Shown piece after piece: positions 21,817-29,908 of a stretch of 32,082 bases of DNA. A model generated the notes under the pieces. The model was not told the DNA's origin, did not search any database, and worked only from the letters and a program-made list of their open reading frames with translations. The stretch's first letter is position 1. Each line of letters starts with the position of its first letter. This DNA is from Patescibacteria group bacterium (lineage in GTDB: Bacteria > Patescibacteriota > Minisyncoccia > Phycocordibacterales > CAIZLB01), in assembly GCA_030917685.1 (NCBI GenBank), contig JAUPUG010000016.1, positions 1 through 32,082 of the forward strand. Reading direction: 5' to 3'. Position numbers and translations under genes: made by a program.

Positions 21817-23607
21817 TTAAACCACATCAACAATCCGCAACCTATACTCTGGATAATTTTTAAACATCGACTTCTCCATATGCACCACCAAATCAGCTAA
21901 TTCACCTATCTTGAGCTTTTCTTCTATAGCTTTATCCTCCTTTGCAAAAAACTTAATAGCCTTTGTCTCATCCCCTGTCAAAGTATCTTGCAGGCGTAGC
22001 TCTACATGTTCTTTTGTCTTACCAAAAAATTTAATATCAAGCACCATCACACCTTGCATCATAAAAAGTGGCTTTGGATTTGATTCACCATATGGACCAA
22101 CTTTTTCTATAACAGACCAAATATTGCGACCCACCTCCCCAGCACTGAGAACTTTATCTACCAGTATCTCACCCAAAATCTGCTCTGCTGGATCACCACT
22201 AACATCTGACATATCGCTATTAGAAGAAACTTCTCCCAACCTCTTGTATGCTTCCAAAATCTTTTCTTCGAATGTATGGATTTTATCAGATGCTATAGAA
22301 TATCCGCCTGCCGCAACATGCCCTCCAAGATTTAAAAATAATCCATCAGTCTCTGGTACCTCTCGCATAATCTTCACCACATCAAATCCGTCCGGTGCAC
22401 GACATGAACCTTTGATGGTTTCATCTTCTCCTCTCCCCCATAAAAATACAGGCTTTCCATAATCACGCACAATGTTTGTAGCAACAAGACCAAGCACTGG
22501 TGGTTGCCAATCTGGATTACCAACAACGATAATATCTTTATCCTGCAGTCCTCGCTCCTCAATACTTTTCTTTATAGCTTTCACCAAATGTGCCACTCTT
22601 GTTTTTCGTTCTGTATTTAAATTATTGAGATGCTCAACAAGTCGATCCGCTTCCGCATCATCAGTAGTCGCCAACAAATGGAATGCATCCATTGGGCTTG
22701 CCATACGTGACGCTGCATTGATACGCGGAGTAATCATGAACGCTATATCCTCTTCGGTCATGTGTGCAGGATTCATTTTTAAAGATTTGAAAAGTTTGAT
22801 GAGGCCAAGGCGAGGCGTCTTCCTCAAAACCATGAGTCCAAAATATGCAAATATTCTATTTTCACCGCGAAGCGGTACCATATCAGAAAGTGTTGCAAGA
22901 CCAACCATATCAAGAAGCCATTTTTCCCAGCCTTCTTTTATTTCGGGAAAGTTCGCAAATTTTTCGTCACTATTTTTCTGCCCATCGCGAATTGTCTGAG
23001 ACAAAGCCTGCACAACTTTATATATCACCCCCGAACCACAAAGCATTTTCTCTGGATATTGGCAGTCTGATTGTTTTGGATTGATAATTGCAAAAGCATC
23101 TGGCAAAACCGCACCCGGTGTATGGTGGTCTGTGATAATGAGGTCGACGCCGAGACCCTCTGGTGTTTTCTGTGTCTTAATCCATGCCGAGTTTTCTATC
23201 TCCGCAATTCCACAATCTATTGAAATAATAAGAGTGGCGCCCTGAGCGATGATTTGTTCGAGAGCCGGTCTATGAATTCCAAACCCTTCTATATGCCTAT
23301 CAGGAATATAGTGGAATGTATTTGTATATGAAATTTTCTTAAAGAAATCATGAAGAACTACAGCTCCTGGAATACCATCAGCATCAAAGTCACTGTATAT
23401 GCAGATTTTTTCTCCATCAGCGACAGCACGCAAAATCCTCTCCACAACTTTCTGCATATCTTTGAGAAGAAATGGGGCATGAGTGCCAAGGTCATAGTTT
23501 GGAGATAGAAATGCAGTCTTTTCTGTCGGGTCTGTAATACCTCGAGAGTGGAGTAAATGATCGAGAAGAGAATCACCTTGAAGTGGTCGGAGTTTGTAGG
23601 TGGGCAT
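21817..23607 (-). CDS. recJ: Single-stranded-DNA-specific exonuclease RecJ
   Basis: A 596-aa DHH-superfamily nuclease that degrades single-stranded DNA 5' to 3' in recombination and mismatch repair. The DHH domain carries SDFDADGIPGAVVLHDFF (motif I), ISIDCGIAEIE, the IITDHHTPG motif with the catalytic Asp-His-His, INPKQSDCQYP and LCGSGVIYK. The DHHA1 domain is seen as VGNPDWQPPVLGLVATNIVRDYGKP with FLNLGGHVAAGGYSI. The OB fold is near the C-terminus. The ATG at 23607 matches the family N-terminus (MPTYKLRPLQ); the open frame extends to a TTG at 23661 but without homology. It is divergent from the HIT gene with a 78-base gap that holds both promoters. Confidence 0.93.
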   Translation of the reverse strand: MPTYKLRPLQGDSLLDHLLHSRGITDPTEKTAFLSPNYDLGTHAPFLLKDMQKVVERILRAVADGEKICIYSDFDADGIPGAVVLHDFFKKISYTNTFHYIPDRHIEGFGIHRPALEQIIAQGATLIISIDCGIAEIENSAWIKTQKTPEGLGVDLIITDHHTPGAVLPDAFAIINPKQSDCQYPEKMLCGSGVIYKVVQALSQTIRDGQKNSDEKFANFPEIKEGWEKWLLDMVGLATLSDMVPLRGENRIFAYFGLMVLRKTPRLGLIKLFKSLKMNPAHMTEEDIAFMITPRINAASRMASPMDAFHLLATTDDAEADRLVEHLNNLNTERKTRVAHLVKAIKKSIEERGLQDKDIIVVGNPDWQPPVLGLVATNIVRDYGKPVFLWGRGEDETIKGSCRAPDGFDVVKIMREVPETDGLFLNLGGHVAAGGYSIASDKIHTFEEKILEAYKRLGEVSSNSDMSDVSGDPAEQILGEILVDKVLSAGEVGRNIWSVIEKVGPYGESNPKPLFMMQGVMVLDIKFFGKTKEHVELRLQDTLTGDETKAIKFFAKEDKAIEEKLKIGELADLVVHMEKSMFKNYPEYRLRIVDVV

Positions 23608-23670
23608 ATGTATGGAAAGTGTAACAGAAATTAACCAATCAATCTGCTTTCTAACTTTCAAATTTTGTCA

Positions 23671-23676
23671 TACAAT
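23671..23676 (+). promoter_or_regulatory. -10 box of the HIT gene
   Basis: TACAAT, followed by nine bases and the ATG at 23686. It makes the in-frame TTG at 23665 unlikely as a start, and predicts a leader of one to three bases. The -35 candidate TTTCTA (23648-23653) is poor. Confidence 0.4.
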
Positions 23677-23685
23677 ACCAACCAT

Positions 23686-24144
23686 ATGACACACTCAACC
23701 AATACAGACCAAGAATCATGCATTTTTTGTAAAATAGTGGCGGGAGAAATCTCTGCAAACAAAGTATACGAAGACGATGAAACAATCGCCTTTCTCGATA
23801 TTCAACCAGTAAATCCTGGTCACACACTCGTTATCCCTAAAGATCATTTTGAAAATATCTATACAACTCCAGTTATGACTTGGATTCGTGTGCAAATGAC
23901 AGTACAAAAAATTGCTTTGGCTGTAAAAAACGCTACAGGTGCCGATGGTATAAACGTTCACATGAACAATGAATCAGCCGCTGGGCAAATAGTTCCACAT
24001 ACCCATATTCATATTATCCCTCGATACAATGACGATGGCTTTGTACACTGGCCTCACAATGTATACAAAGACGCTGAGGAAGCTACATCTATCGCGGACA
24101 AAATCTCAACTGAGCTAGAGATTGACGTTGAACCAGCGGTTTAG
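23686..24144 (+). CDS. HIT family nucleotide-binding protein
   Basis: A 152-aa histidine-triad protein of the Hint/HinT-like branch. These enzymes hydrolyse AMP-conjugated small molecules and aminoacyl-adenylates. CIFCKIVAGEI near the N-terminus, VNPGHTLVIPK in the middle and the triad HTHIHIIPR (His105, His107, His109) are present. The two N-terminal cysteines, together with a histidine, may form the zinc site common in bacterial members. It is longer than the usual 110-140 residues by a C-terminal acidic tail. It is convergent with pgk and ends at a shared terminator (24178-24212). The stop is TAG. Confidence 0.92.
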   Translation: MTHSTNTDQESCIFCKIVAGEISANKVYEDDETIAFLDIQPVNPGHTLVIPKDHFENIYTTPVMTWIRVQMTVQKIALAVKNATGADGINVHMNNESAAGQIVPHTHIHIIPRYNDDGFVHWPHNVYKDAEEATSIADKISTELEIDVEPAV

Positions 24145-24177
24145 AAGACTTTTAACAAGATTATTTCTAATTGTCTC

Positions 24178-24212
24178 AAAAAAATAACCTCCGTCGTGGA
24201 GGCTATTTTTTA
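24178..24212. terminator. Bidirectional terminator between the HIT and pgk genes
   Basis: AAAAAATA-A-CCTCC and GGAGG-C-TATTTTTT pair with one A-C mismatch around GTCGT. A-run and T-run on both sides let it serve both convergent genes. Confidence 0.85.
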
Positions 24213-24223
24213 TCTATCTCTAT

Positions 24224-25444
24224 TTACTCCCTCAAAACCTCTACCCCTGGCAAACTTTCATTAAGTAGATATTCAAGCATTGCTCCTCCTCCAGTCGAGA
24301 TAAACATAGCATCGTTACCCTTATCTGACTGATCTTCAAGTCCAAGCTCTATCATTGCGGCCGTAGTGTCTCCTCCCCCGAGTACTGCTCGTACTGGTGC
24401 GTCAAGACGGCTGCAAGCCATAGACACAAGCTTTGCCATCTCTATAGTCTGGTCTTTAAAACCTTTTTCATAATTACCCATTGGTCCATTCCAAAGAATA
24501 AATTTTGCATTTTGAATCACTTCAGTCAACTTTGTATTCATTGAAGGTCCTACATCCATTATCATATCTTCATCACCAACTTCACTAATTAATTTAGTAG
24601 AAGTTCTAATAGTTCCATCTGGAAGAATTCCACTAACAATTACATCATCTGGAATTATAAGTTTTGGATTTTCGATAATTGGAGTGAAATCAATCTTTGC
24701 ACCTGCGGTATCTACACCACTAGAAACAAGAGATTTTCCAACATTGTATCCTTTTGCTTTGAGAATATCGTTAAGTAACGCTCCTCCAAGAAGAATTGAA
24801 TCAGCTTGTGCGAATTTTTGGATAAGAGGAAGCTTTGTTTCAAACTTCGCACCACCAAGGATAAATACAAATGGATGAGGTGCATTAAAAGTAACTTTAA
24901 GGTGATCTAATTCATTCATCAATTGAATACCTGCATACCGAGCATTAGGAAACAGTGCGGGTAGACCAACCACTGAGGCGTGCGCTCGGTGTGAGACAGC
25001 AAAAGCATCGTTTACATATATATCTGCGTAAGAAGCAAGCAACTTCGCGAATTCAATATCATTACTTTTTTCTCGTGCATCTATACGAAGGTTCTCAATC
25101 AAAGTAATTTCTCCATCTTTCATATTAGCTATAGTACTAGCTGCATCTTCAGATTGAAAATCACTTACAAATGTGACCACTCCACACTCTTTTGTATATG
25201 TTTCGTTGATGTATTCACATACCGGCTTCAATCCTGTACCGTCCTTACTCTCTATGTGAGAGATCAAAATAACCCGCGCTCCTGCATCACGCAGAAATTG
25301 GATAGTTGGAAGCGTTTTTCGCACTCGCAAATCATCCATTATTTTTCCTTCGAATACCTGTACATTAAAATCGCATCTTACAATTACTCTCTTCCCTTTC
25401 AATTCTGTTGTTGGCACACTTGTGATTGATTTGATTTCGCTCAT
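24224..25444 (-). CDS. pgk: Phosphoglycerate kinase
   Basis: A 406-aa glycolytic enzyme that makes ATP from 1,3-bisphosphoglycerate. The N-terminal substrate site has RCDFNV (canonical RVDFNV) and DLRVRKTLPTI; ENLRIDAREK and NDAFAVSHRAHAS give further substrate-binding arginines. The C-terminal nucleotide site has GGAKFETKLPLI, WNGPMGNYEKG and GGGDTTAAM. The normally strong SHLGRP motif is SHIESK, so His63 stays but the Arg equivalent to yeast Arg65 is lost. The ATG at 25444 fits the family start; the in-frame ATG-like codon at 25465 adds nothing. It follows tpiA by 41 bases and is probably co-transcribed with it. Confidence 0.95.
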   Translation of the reverse strand: MSEIKSITSVPTTELKGKRVIVRCDFNVQVFEGKIMDDLRVRKTLPTIQFLRDAGARVILISHIESKDGTGLKPVCEYINETYTKECGVVTFVSDFQSEDAASTIANMKDGEITLIENLRIDAREKSNDIEFAKLLASYADIYVNDAFAVSHRAHASVVGLPALFPNARYAGIQLMNELDHLKVTFNAPHPFVFILGGAKFETKLPLIQKFAQADSILLGGALLNDILKAKGYNVGKSLVSSGVDTAGAKIDFTPIIENPKLIIPDDVIVSGILPDGTIRTSTKLISEVGDEDMIMDVGPSMNTKLTEVIQNAKFILWNGPMGNYEKGFKDQTIEMAKLVSMACSRLDAPVRAVLGGGDTTAAMIELGLEDQSDKGNDAMFISTGGGAMLEYLLNESLPGVEVLRE

Positions 25445-25485
25445 GGATTTTGGCACTTTATGCAATTTATTTGCTACGTATATAA

Positions 25486-26418
25486 TTATTTTCCTCGGAT
25501 AGTTCGAGTGCTCTTACTTTCTTTAGCTTTTTTTAATGTTTTCTTGAGCTCTTTTGTGTTATGTGTCTTCTCTGCTTTGTTGATAGCATAGAAAATATCC
25601 TTAAAACTAGCAGCCTCCCAACTTGCTCTACCAATAAGTAGTCCATCAACTTGGCCGTTTATGAGAATATCTTCAGCATTTTCACTTGTAACCGATCCTC
25701 CATACAATACCTTTGTCATAGAAGAGATGGTGTCACCCCAAGTCTCTTTGAGAAACTTCTTGATATACACAACCATTTGATGTAAATCGTGGGATGTAAT
25801 TGCAATATTATTCTTATTTCCAATAGCCCATACTGGTTCATACGCAATGATAACTTTATGAAAATCTGACCTCGATACATGCGTTAGGGCTTCTTTAAGC
25901 TGAGATTTAATGACCTCAAGGTATCCAGCATCAGCGTCTCGCTCTTTTTCTCCAACACATACAATAACCTGAGCGTGTGTCTTTAGTACCTGCTGAACTT
26001 TGAGAGCAATAGTTTGACCCGTATCACCGAGAGCTCTCCGCTCTGAATGACCTACTATAATATACTCCGCGCCACTACTAGTAAGCATCTTTGCACCAAC
26101 CTCACCTGTCTTTGATCCACCTTCTTCATATACCGAGACATCTTGTGCTCCAACGCTGACCAATCCAGCTTTTTTAGGCTTATTTGCAGCCGCAACTGAA
26201 AGCGTACCCATCGCTCGTGCACCCGTGAGAAATGATTTTCCAAAAGCAATCTCCGAGAGTGGAGCTATAAATGGAAATGGAGGACAAATAACAACGTCTA
26301 AATCCTTATATGAAAGGGCTGCTTTCTTGATTTCTGAGAACTTCTTTCGTGCTTCCCCTAGGGTGCTAGGTGTCATTTTCCAATTTCCAACGAGCAATGG
26401 TTTTTTATTTTTCTTCAT
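25486..26418 (-). CDS. tpiA: Triosephosphate isomerase
   Basis: A 310-aa TIM-barrel enzyme interconverting dihydroxyacetone phosphate and glyceraldehyde-3-phosphate. Catalytic residues are visible: Asn12 and Lys14 (GNWKM), His124 (VGHSERR) and Glu194 (AYEPVWAIG). The phosphate-gripping LYGGSV and IGRAS motifs are near the end, where Arg replaces the usual Gly. It is about 60 residues longer than normal because of an insert near residues 60-85 and a Lys-rich C-terminal tail (about 285-310). Loop 6 continues AIGNKNN rather than the standard AIGTGK. The ATG at 26418 fits the family start. It is upstream of pgk in a two-gene unit. Confidence 0.94.
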   Translation of the reverse strand: MKKNKKPLLVGNWKMTPSTLGEARKKFSEIKKAALSYKDLDVVICPPFPFIAPLSEIAFGKSFLTGARAMGTLSVAAANKPKKAGLVSVGAQDVSVYEEGGSKTGEVGAKMLTSSGAEYIIVGHSERRALGDTGQTIALKVQQVLKTHAQVIVCVGEKERDADAGYLEVIKSQLKEALTHVSRSDFHKVIIAYEPVWAIGNKNNIAITSHDLHQMVVYIKKFLKETWGDTISSMTKVLYGGSVTSENAEDILINGQVDGLLIGRASWEAASFKDIFYAINKAEKTHNTKELKKTLKKAKESKSTRTIRGK

Positions 26419-26509
26419 ACAGATGAGTATACCAAAAATCACACAAACACACCCATTCACAAAATGAAAAACATATTCTTAAAATCGAACCTTCAAGTCT
26501 GCTTGTATT

Positions 26510-28306
26510 TTACTGATATATTTCTTTCCAGGTATCAGTAATCCAAGATGAACCTCCTACCGCGCCGTCGAAACTTATAGTAGATAACCCACTTTCGTAA
26601 TTCAAGGTAGTAGCGCCCGTCAATGACATCTTATATGCAACAACAGCCTTTGCAGAAGCACTTCCATTAAATGTAACCTGACCATTTGGAGCTAAAAGCA
26701 CCACTGCGCCAGCAGCGCCACTAATTGTCATAGCTGAAGTACCTCCACATGAAGTAAGCCCTCCACAGCCACTTGATGTTACAATAACCATATAACTTCC
26801 GGCGGTACCGTTTCCATTAACATTTGCCGCATTCCCAATATTTACAGTACCATCAACTACTACGACTACTGATTTTGAGCCCGCTGAGGCATTCAAAATC
26901 AAATCTGTATCGCCTTGGACACTTAAATTTCCTGTTACATACAAAGTACCGCCAATAGTCATTCTCGCTGCATCAGTTATTGTTAGATTACCATTAATTT
27001 TTAAGGCATTGGTTGAAGTAGCGTCAATGTTATCGAGAGTTAGATTGCCGGTATATACACCACCAGCAGTTGCCTCTGCTTTCCATCCATCAATGTCATT
27101 ATTTGAAAACGGAAAAAGTCTTGTTGTTGGAGTTGATGATGAAGTATTACATGACTTATTGTTTCCACTACCATTCTGACAAGATAATGTTCCTGAGACC
27201 GTCGAATTAGTGACAGTATACGCAGAAGCACTTCCATTTACCACAACCCCATTAATATTACTAACTCCGCCCAAATATATTTGAAAGAAAGCATCATTGT
27301 TCGCAGATTGAGCAACCCAACTGTTTGCAGTGTTATATCGCCCAAGCATTATAGAACCTGCAGTATATGAATTTGTATTACTAACACCCATTACATATGT
27401 CTTTGATGATGAGTTTGAAGGAACATCAAGCACTAACCAATATGTAGTTCCGGGAGTAAGAGATATATTTGAAGTGAACATTATTGGCACCCAGCCGTAT
27501 GCAGTAGAAACCTGACTTGCATTTAAAGTCCCCGAAATAAGTGTTGTATTTGTCGGCTTATTCGAGGAATCAGTTGTGATTCTTACTGTAATATTCGAAG
27601 GAGCTCCAGTTTTTTTAAGATACACCATCACTCGCGCCACAGCAGTAGTTGTAGAAACCGTAAAACTCTGTGCAAAATCTTGAGAAGCATTCACATTACC
27701 AAATGTTGTATTTACAGATGGGACACCCGATCCATTTTGTTGGTCAGTCGTCTGTACTGATGCAGTGGAAGCTATGGCAGAACCTGTAATCGTTGATACT
27801 CCTGAGCCGTTGATGTTTCCATTTGATATTACACTACCTACGATAGTTGGACTCCCCGACATAGTAAGACCTCCATCACCAACTTGAGCTCCATAGGATA
27901 TAGAAAGTCCTTCACCCTGTGTAAAAATACTTTTTGATAATCTTGTAAAAGCCCCTGAAATCCCAGTTGAGATAATCTGTTTTGACGTACCGACATCACT
28001 GATAAGTGCTGTAGAAGTTGAATCATTGAAAGATAAAACTAAACTACTCGGTAATGTACGCCCTTGATTTAATCGATACAAAGCTTCTTCATTTAACACA
28101 TCCGCAGAAATATATCCTTGCTTAGATTGCAAAAAGTCAGAAGCTGTACGAACTTGTATTGCTACAGGTGTTGCAATACCTACAAGCACAGTCACTGAAA
28201 TAGTTAAAAATAGGAGTAAGGCACCCATTATAACCATCCCATCTTCTTTCTGATTTTTATTTTGCATATTTTTTTTAAAATATTTTTGTAATATTTGAGC
28301 GTTCAT
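26510..28306 (-). CDS. Large PilX-like surface protein with a choice-of-anchor-R-like domain
   Basis: A 598-aa protein at the end of the pilus operon. After a charged N-terminus comes one membrane helix (GMVIMGALLLFLTISVTVLV, about residues 23-42) and the segment LNEEALYRLNQG, as in PilX-type minor pilins, although the Glu5 of classical pilins is absent. A Gly/Ser/Thr-rich repetitive region follows. Residues around 205-345 form a beta-sandwich-like domain (FAQSFTVSTTTAVARVMVYL, SLTPGTTYWLVLDVPS, DAFFQIYLGG) resembling choice-of-anchor R proteins. The C-terminal 200 residues repeat short beta-strand units such as NLTLDNIDA, NLTITDAAR and NVNGNGTAG, like a beta-helix. It probably decorates the pilus or cell surface. 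It starts 9 bases after the previous gene's stop. Confidence 0.65.
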   Translation of the reverse strand: MNAQILQKYFKKNMQNKNQKEDGMVIMGALLLFLTISVTVLVGIATPVAIQVRTASDFLQSKQGYISADVLNEEALYRLNQGRTLPSSLVLSFNDSTSTALISDVGTSKQIISTGISGAFTRLSKSIFTQGEGLSISYGAQVGDGGLTMSGSPTIVGSVISNGNINGSGVSTITGSAIASTASVQTTDQQNGSGVPSVNTTFGNVNASQDFAQSFTVSTTTAVARVMVYLKKTGAPSNITVRITTDSSNKPTNTTLISGTLNASQVSTAYGWVPIMFTSNISLTPGTTYWLVLDVPSNSSSKTYVMGVSNTNSYTAGSIMLGRYNTANSWVAQSANNDAFFQIYLGGVSNINGVVVNGSASAYTVTNSTVSGTLSCQNGSGNNKSCNTSSSTPTTRLFPFSNNDIDGWKAEATAGGVYTGNLTLDNIDATSTNALKINGNLTITDAARMTIGGTLYVTGNLSVQGDTDLILNASAGSKSVVVVVDGTVNIGNAANVNGNGTAGSYMVIVTSSGCGGLTSCGGTSAMTISGAAGAVVLLAPNGQVTFNGSASAKAVVAYKMSLTGATTLNYESGLSTISFDGAVGGSSWITDTWKEIYQ

Positions 28307-28315
28307 TTTTGTGTA

Positions 28316-28864
28316 TTAAGGTCTAAAATCATAAGATCCCCGCAGAATCGCTGATCCATAAAAACTCCTCGATGTAAGTGCGTGCGAAGTTGAACCACTA
28401 GTGAGTGTAAAATCAACCTTCAAAAGCACAGAACTTGTCGCAAATTGAACATTATATAAAGGGTATCTACTAAACACCATTGATTCCACAATCACATCTG
28501 AATCTGTTAATGGTGAGGTGTCTCCATCTTCAGTAACGACAGCTCGATTATCTTGTAATGCAAATGTAATATAAGGTGAAGTTGAACTCCCCGCTTCCAG
28601 AGTCACACTACCGTTTGGAACATCGAAGGCCCCAGCATTAATTCCAGTTGATCTCCTAGCCTCTCGGATGATTCTATCCATAAGAGTAATAGCAGATCTT
28701 TCTATTTTTCGTGCATTACTTACAGTTCTGTATGCATCAGTCAAGATAAGCATTGAATTTACAATACCTACAAGCAAAAAGGCACAAAGCGCTACGTATA
28801 TGAGCAGTTCAACTAATGTAAAACCCTGACTCTGACTTTTATATATTCTTAGATTTTTTTTCAT
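28316..28864 (-). CDS. Type IV prepilin, PilW-like
   Basis: A 182-aa prepilin. The class III signal is clear: a 14-residue basic leader ending in Gly14, then FTLVELLIYVALCAFLLVGI, with Glu at position 5 of the mature protein. The prepilin peptidase would cut between Gly14 and Phe15. The rest is a beta-rich head containing ARKIERSAITLMDRIIREARRST, as in PilW-type minor pilins. It lies 4 bases after the preceding prepilin gene in the pilus operon. No Shine-Dalgarno motif is seen. Confidence 0.82.
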   Translation of the reverse strand: MKKNLRIYKSQSQGFTLVELLIYVALCAFLLVGIVNSMLILTDAYRTVSNARKIERSAITLMDRIIREARRSTGINAGAFDVPNGSVTLEAGSSTSPYITFALQDNRAVVTEDGDTSPLTDSDVIVESMVFSRYPLYNVQFATSSVLLKVDFTLTSGSTSHALTSRSFYGSAILRGSYDFRP

Positions 28865-28868
28865 ACTT

Positions 28869-29372
28869 TTATCTGTTGTATGTATTAAATAAATACATAA
28901 TTATCGACTTTGAAGTGGTTGCTACACCATCGTACCAAGATACAGTGATAGTGGCCTTTCTAGTGCCTGTATCCAGAGTCCCTCCTGAATTTACAATATT
29001 ATAAGTAGAAGCATCTCTATTCACTGAGGAAAGCACAAAAGTGCGATCAAATTGGTCATCTATCATATCTCGAGTTGTTGTAGCCCTCCACCCATAATTA
29101 GCGACGCTATAGTCCCAATATAGGGTATATGTTGTACCGTTGATAAGTGGATTTATATTTGTATTCCAACTAACATCTCTCATAAAGCGTAGTGCTTCTG
29201 CACCTTCATCAAGCAACATCCCCGCTTGAACCTTTGAAGTATTGCGTATTGCGATAGAAGTGAGACCTCCATAGACACCCATAATAGAGACGACGGAGGT
29301 CATAATAATTGCAGAGGCAATGAGAACTTCAACGATACTCACCCCGGCATTTTTTTTAAAATGTATTCTCAT
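28869..29372 (-). CDS. Type IV prepilin, PilV/PulG-like
   Basis: A 167-aa prepilin with a short leader MRIHFKKNAG followed by VSIVEVLIASAIIMTSVV; cleavage after Gly10 leaves Glu5 in the mature chain. Ala/Val replaces Phe at the first mature residue, which is allowed in minor pilins. The ATG at 29372 is preferred to the TTG at 29408 because it gives a normal leader length, and an AAGG lies just before it. A TACAAT nine bases upstream could also be a -10 box. It is likely a minor pilin needed for pilus initiation. It overlaps neither neighbour if this start is used. Confidence 0.78.
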   Translation of the reverse strand: MRIHFKKNAGVSIVEVLIASAIIMTSVVSIMGVYGGLTSIAIRNTSKVQAGMLLDEGAEALRFMRDVSWNTNINPLINGTTYTLYWDYSVANYGWRATTTRDMIDDQFDRTFVLSSVNRDASTYNIVNSGGTLDTGTRKATITVSWYDGVATTSKSIIMYLFNTYNR

Positions 29373-29394
29373 CCTTACTCTATTGTAACCCACA

Positions 29395-29898
29395 CTACCG
29401 TGTTTCAACTAGACCAGTTTTGTACACCACCACTGTCGTTGAGGAATTTTGATTTGTTTTTAAACGAAACTGAACAGTACCTGTGGCACTCGATTTACCG
29501 GTAATAAGTTCAAACACGAGATTTGGAGTTCCTCCAGAAAGATTAATTGAAGATATTTCAACTTTTGGTGAAAAATTGAATACTGTATTTGTTGAAGAAC
29601 CAGCAACATATGATGAGCCTTGAAACAGAGTTACGGATGAAGAAGCAAATCGAACTCCAAACCGAGAATTATCTTTGGCATTCACGGTCTGCAATCGCGC
29701 TTTTTCAACAAGGGCAATTGCATAATTTACATCTTTCTCAAGAGACTGCTGTTCTGAAACACTGAAAAACGTAGTTATCGATATTGACGCAAGGATTGTG
29801 GTTATACTTATTACAATAATGAGTTCAATAAGACTAAAACCTTTTTTATTCAGCAAATTTAAGTGCGACTTGGGTTGTAAAATAGATATCACTGACAT
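29395..29898 (-). CDS. Type IV prepilin, GspH/FimT-like
   Basis: A 167-aa prepilin with a 20-residue leader ending NKKG, then FSLIELIIVISITTILASIS, with the conserved Glu at mature position 5. The head contains VSEQQSLEKDVNYAIALVEKA and a beta-rich C-terminus, as in FimT/GspH minor pilins. The ATG at 29898 is chosen; an ATG at 29916 would overlap the pilC end by 8 bases and would contain a TATAAT within its first codons, which could instead be a promoter. The stop is TAG. It follows pilC directly. Confidence 0.8.
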   Translation of the reverse strand: MSVISILQPKSHLNLLNKKGFSLIELIIVISITTILASISITTFFSVSEQQSLEKDVNYAIALVEKARLQTVNAKDNSRFGVRFASSSVTLFQGSSYVAGSSTNTVFNFSPKVEISSINLSGGTPNLVFELITGKSSATGTVQFRLKTNQNSSTTVVVYKTGLVETR

Positions 29899-29908
29899 AA
29901 TTAATCTA

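Noticed and set aside
23665-23685. Earlier TTG start for the HIT protein
   Set aside because: A TACAAT -10 box lies inside these codons and they add no conserved residues, so the ATG at 23686 is preferred.
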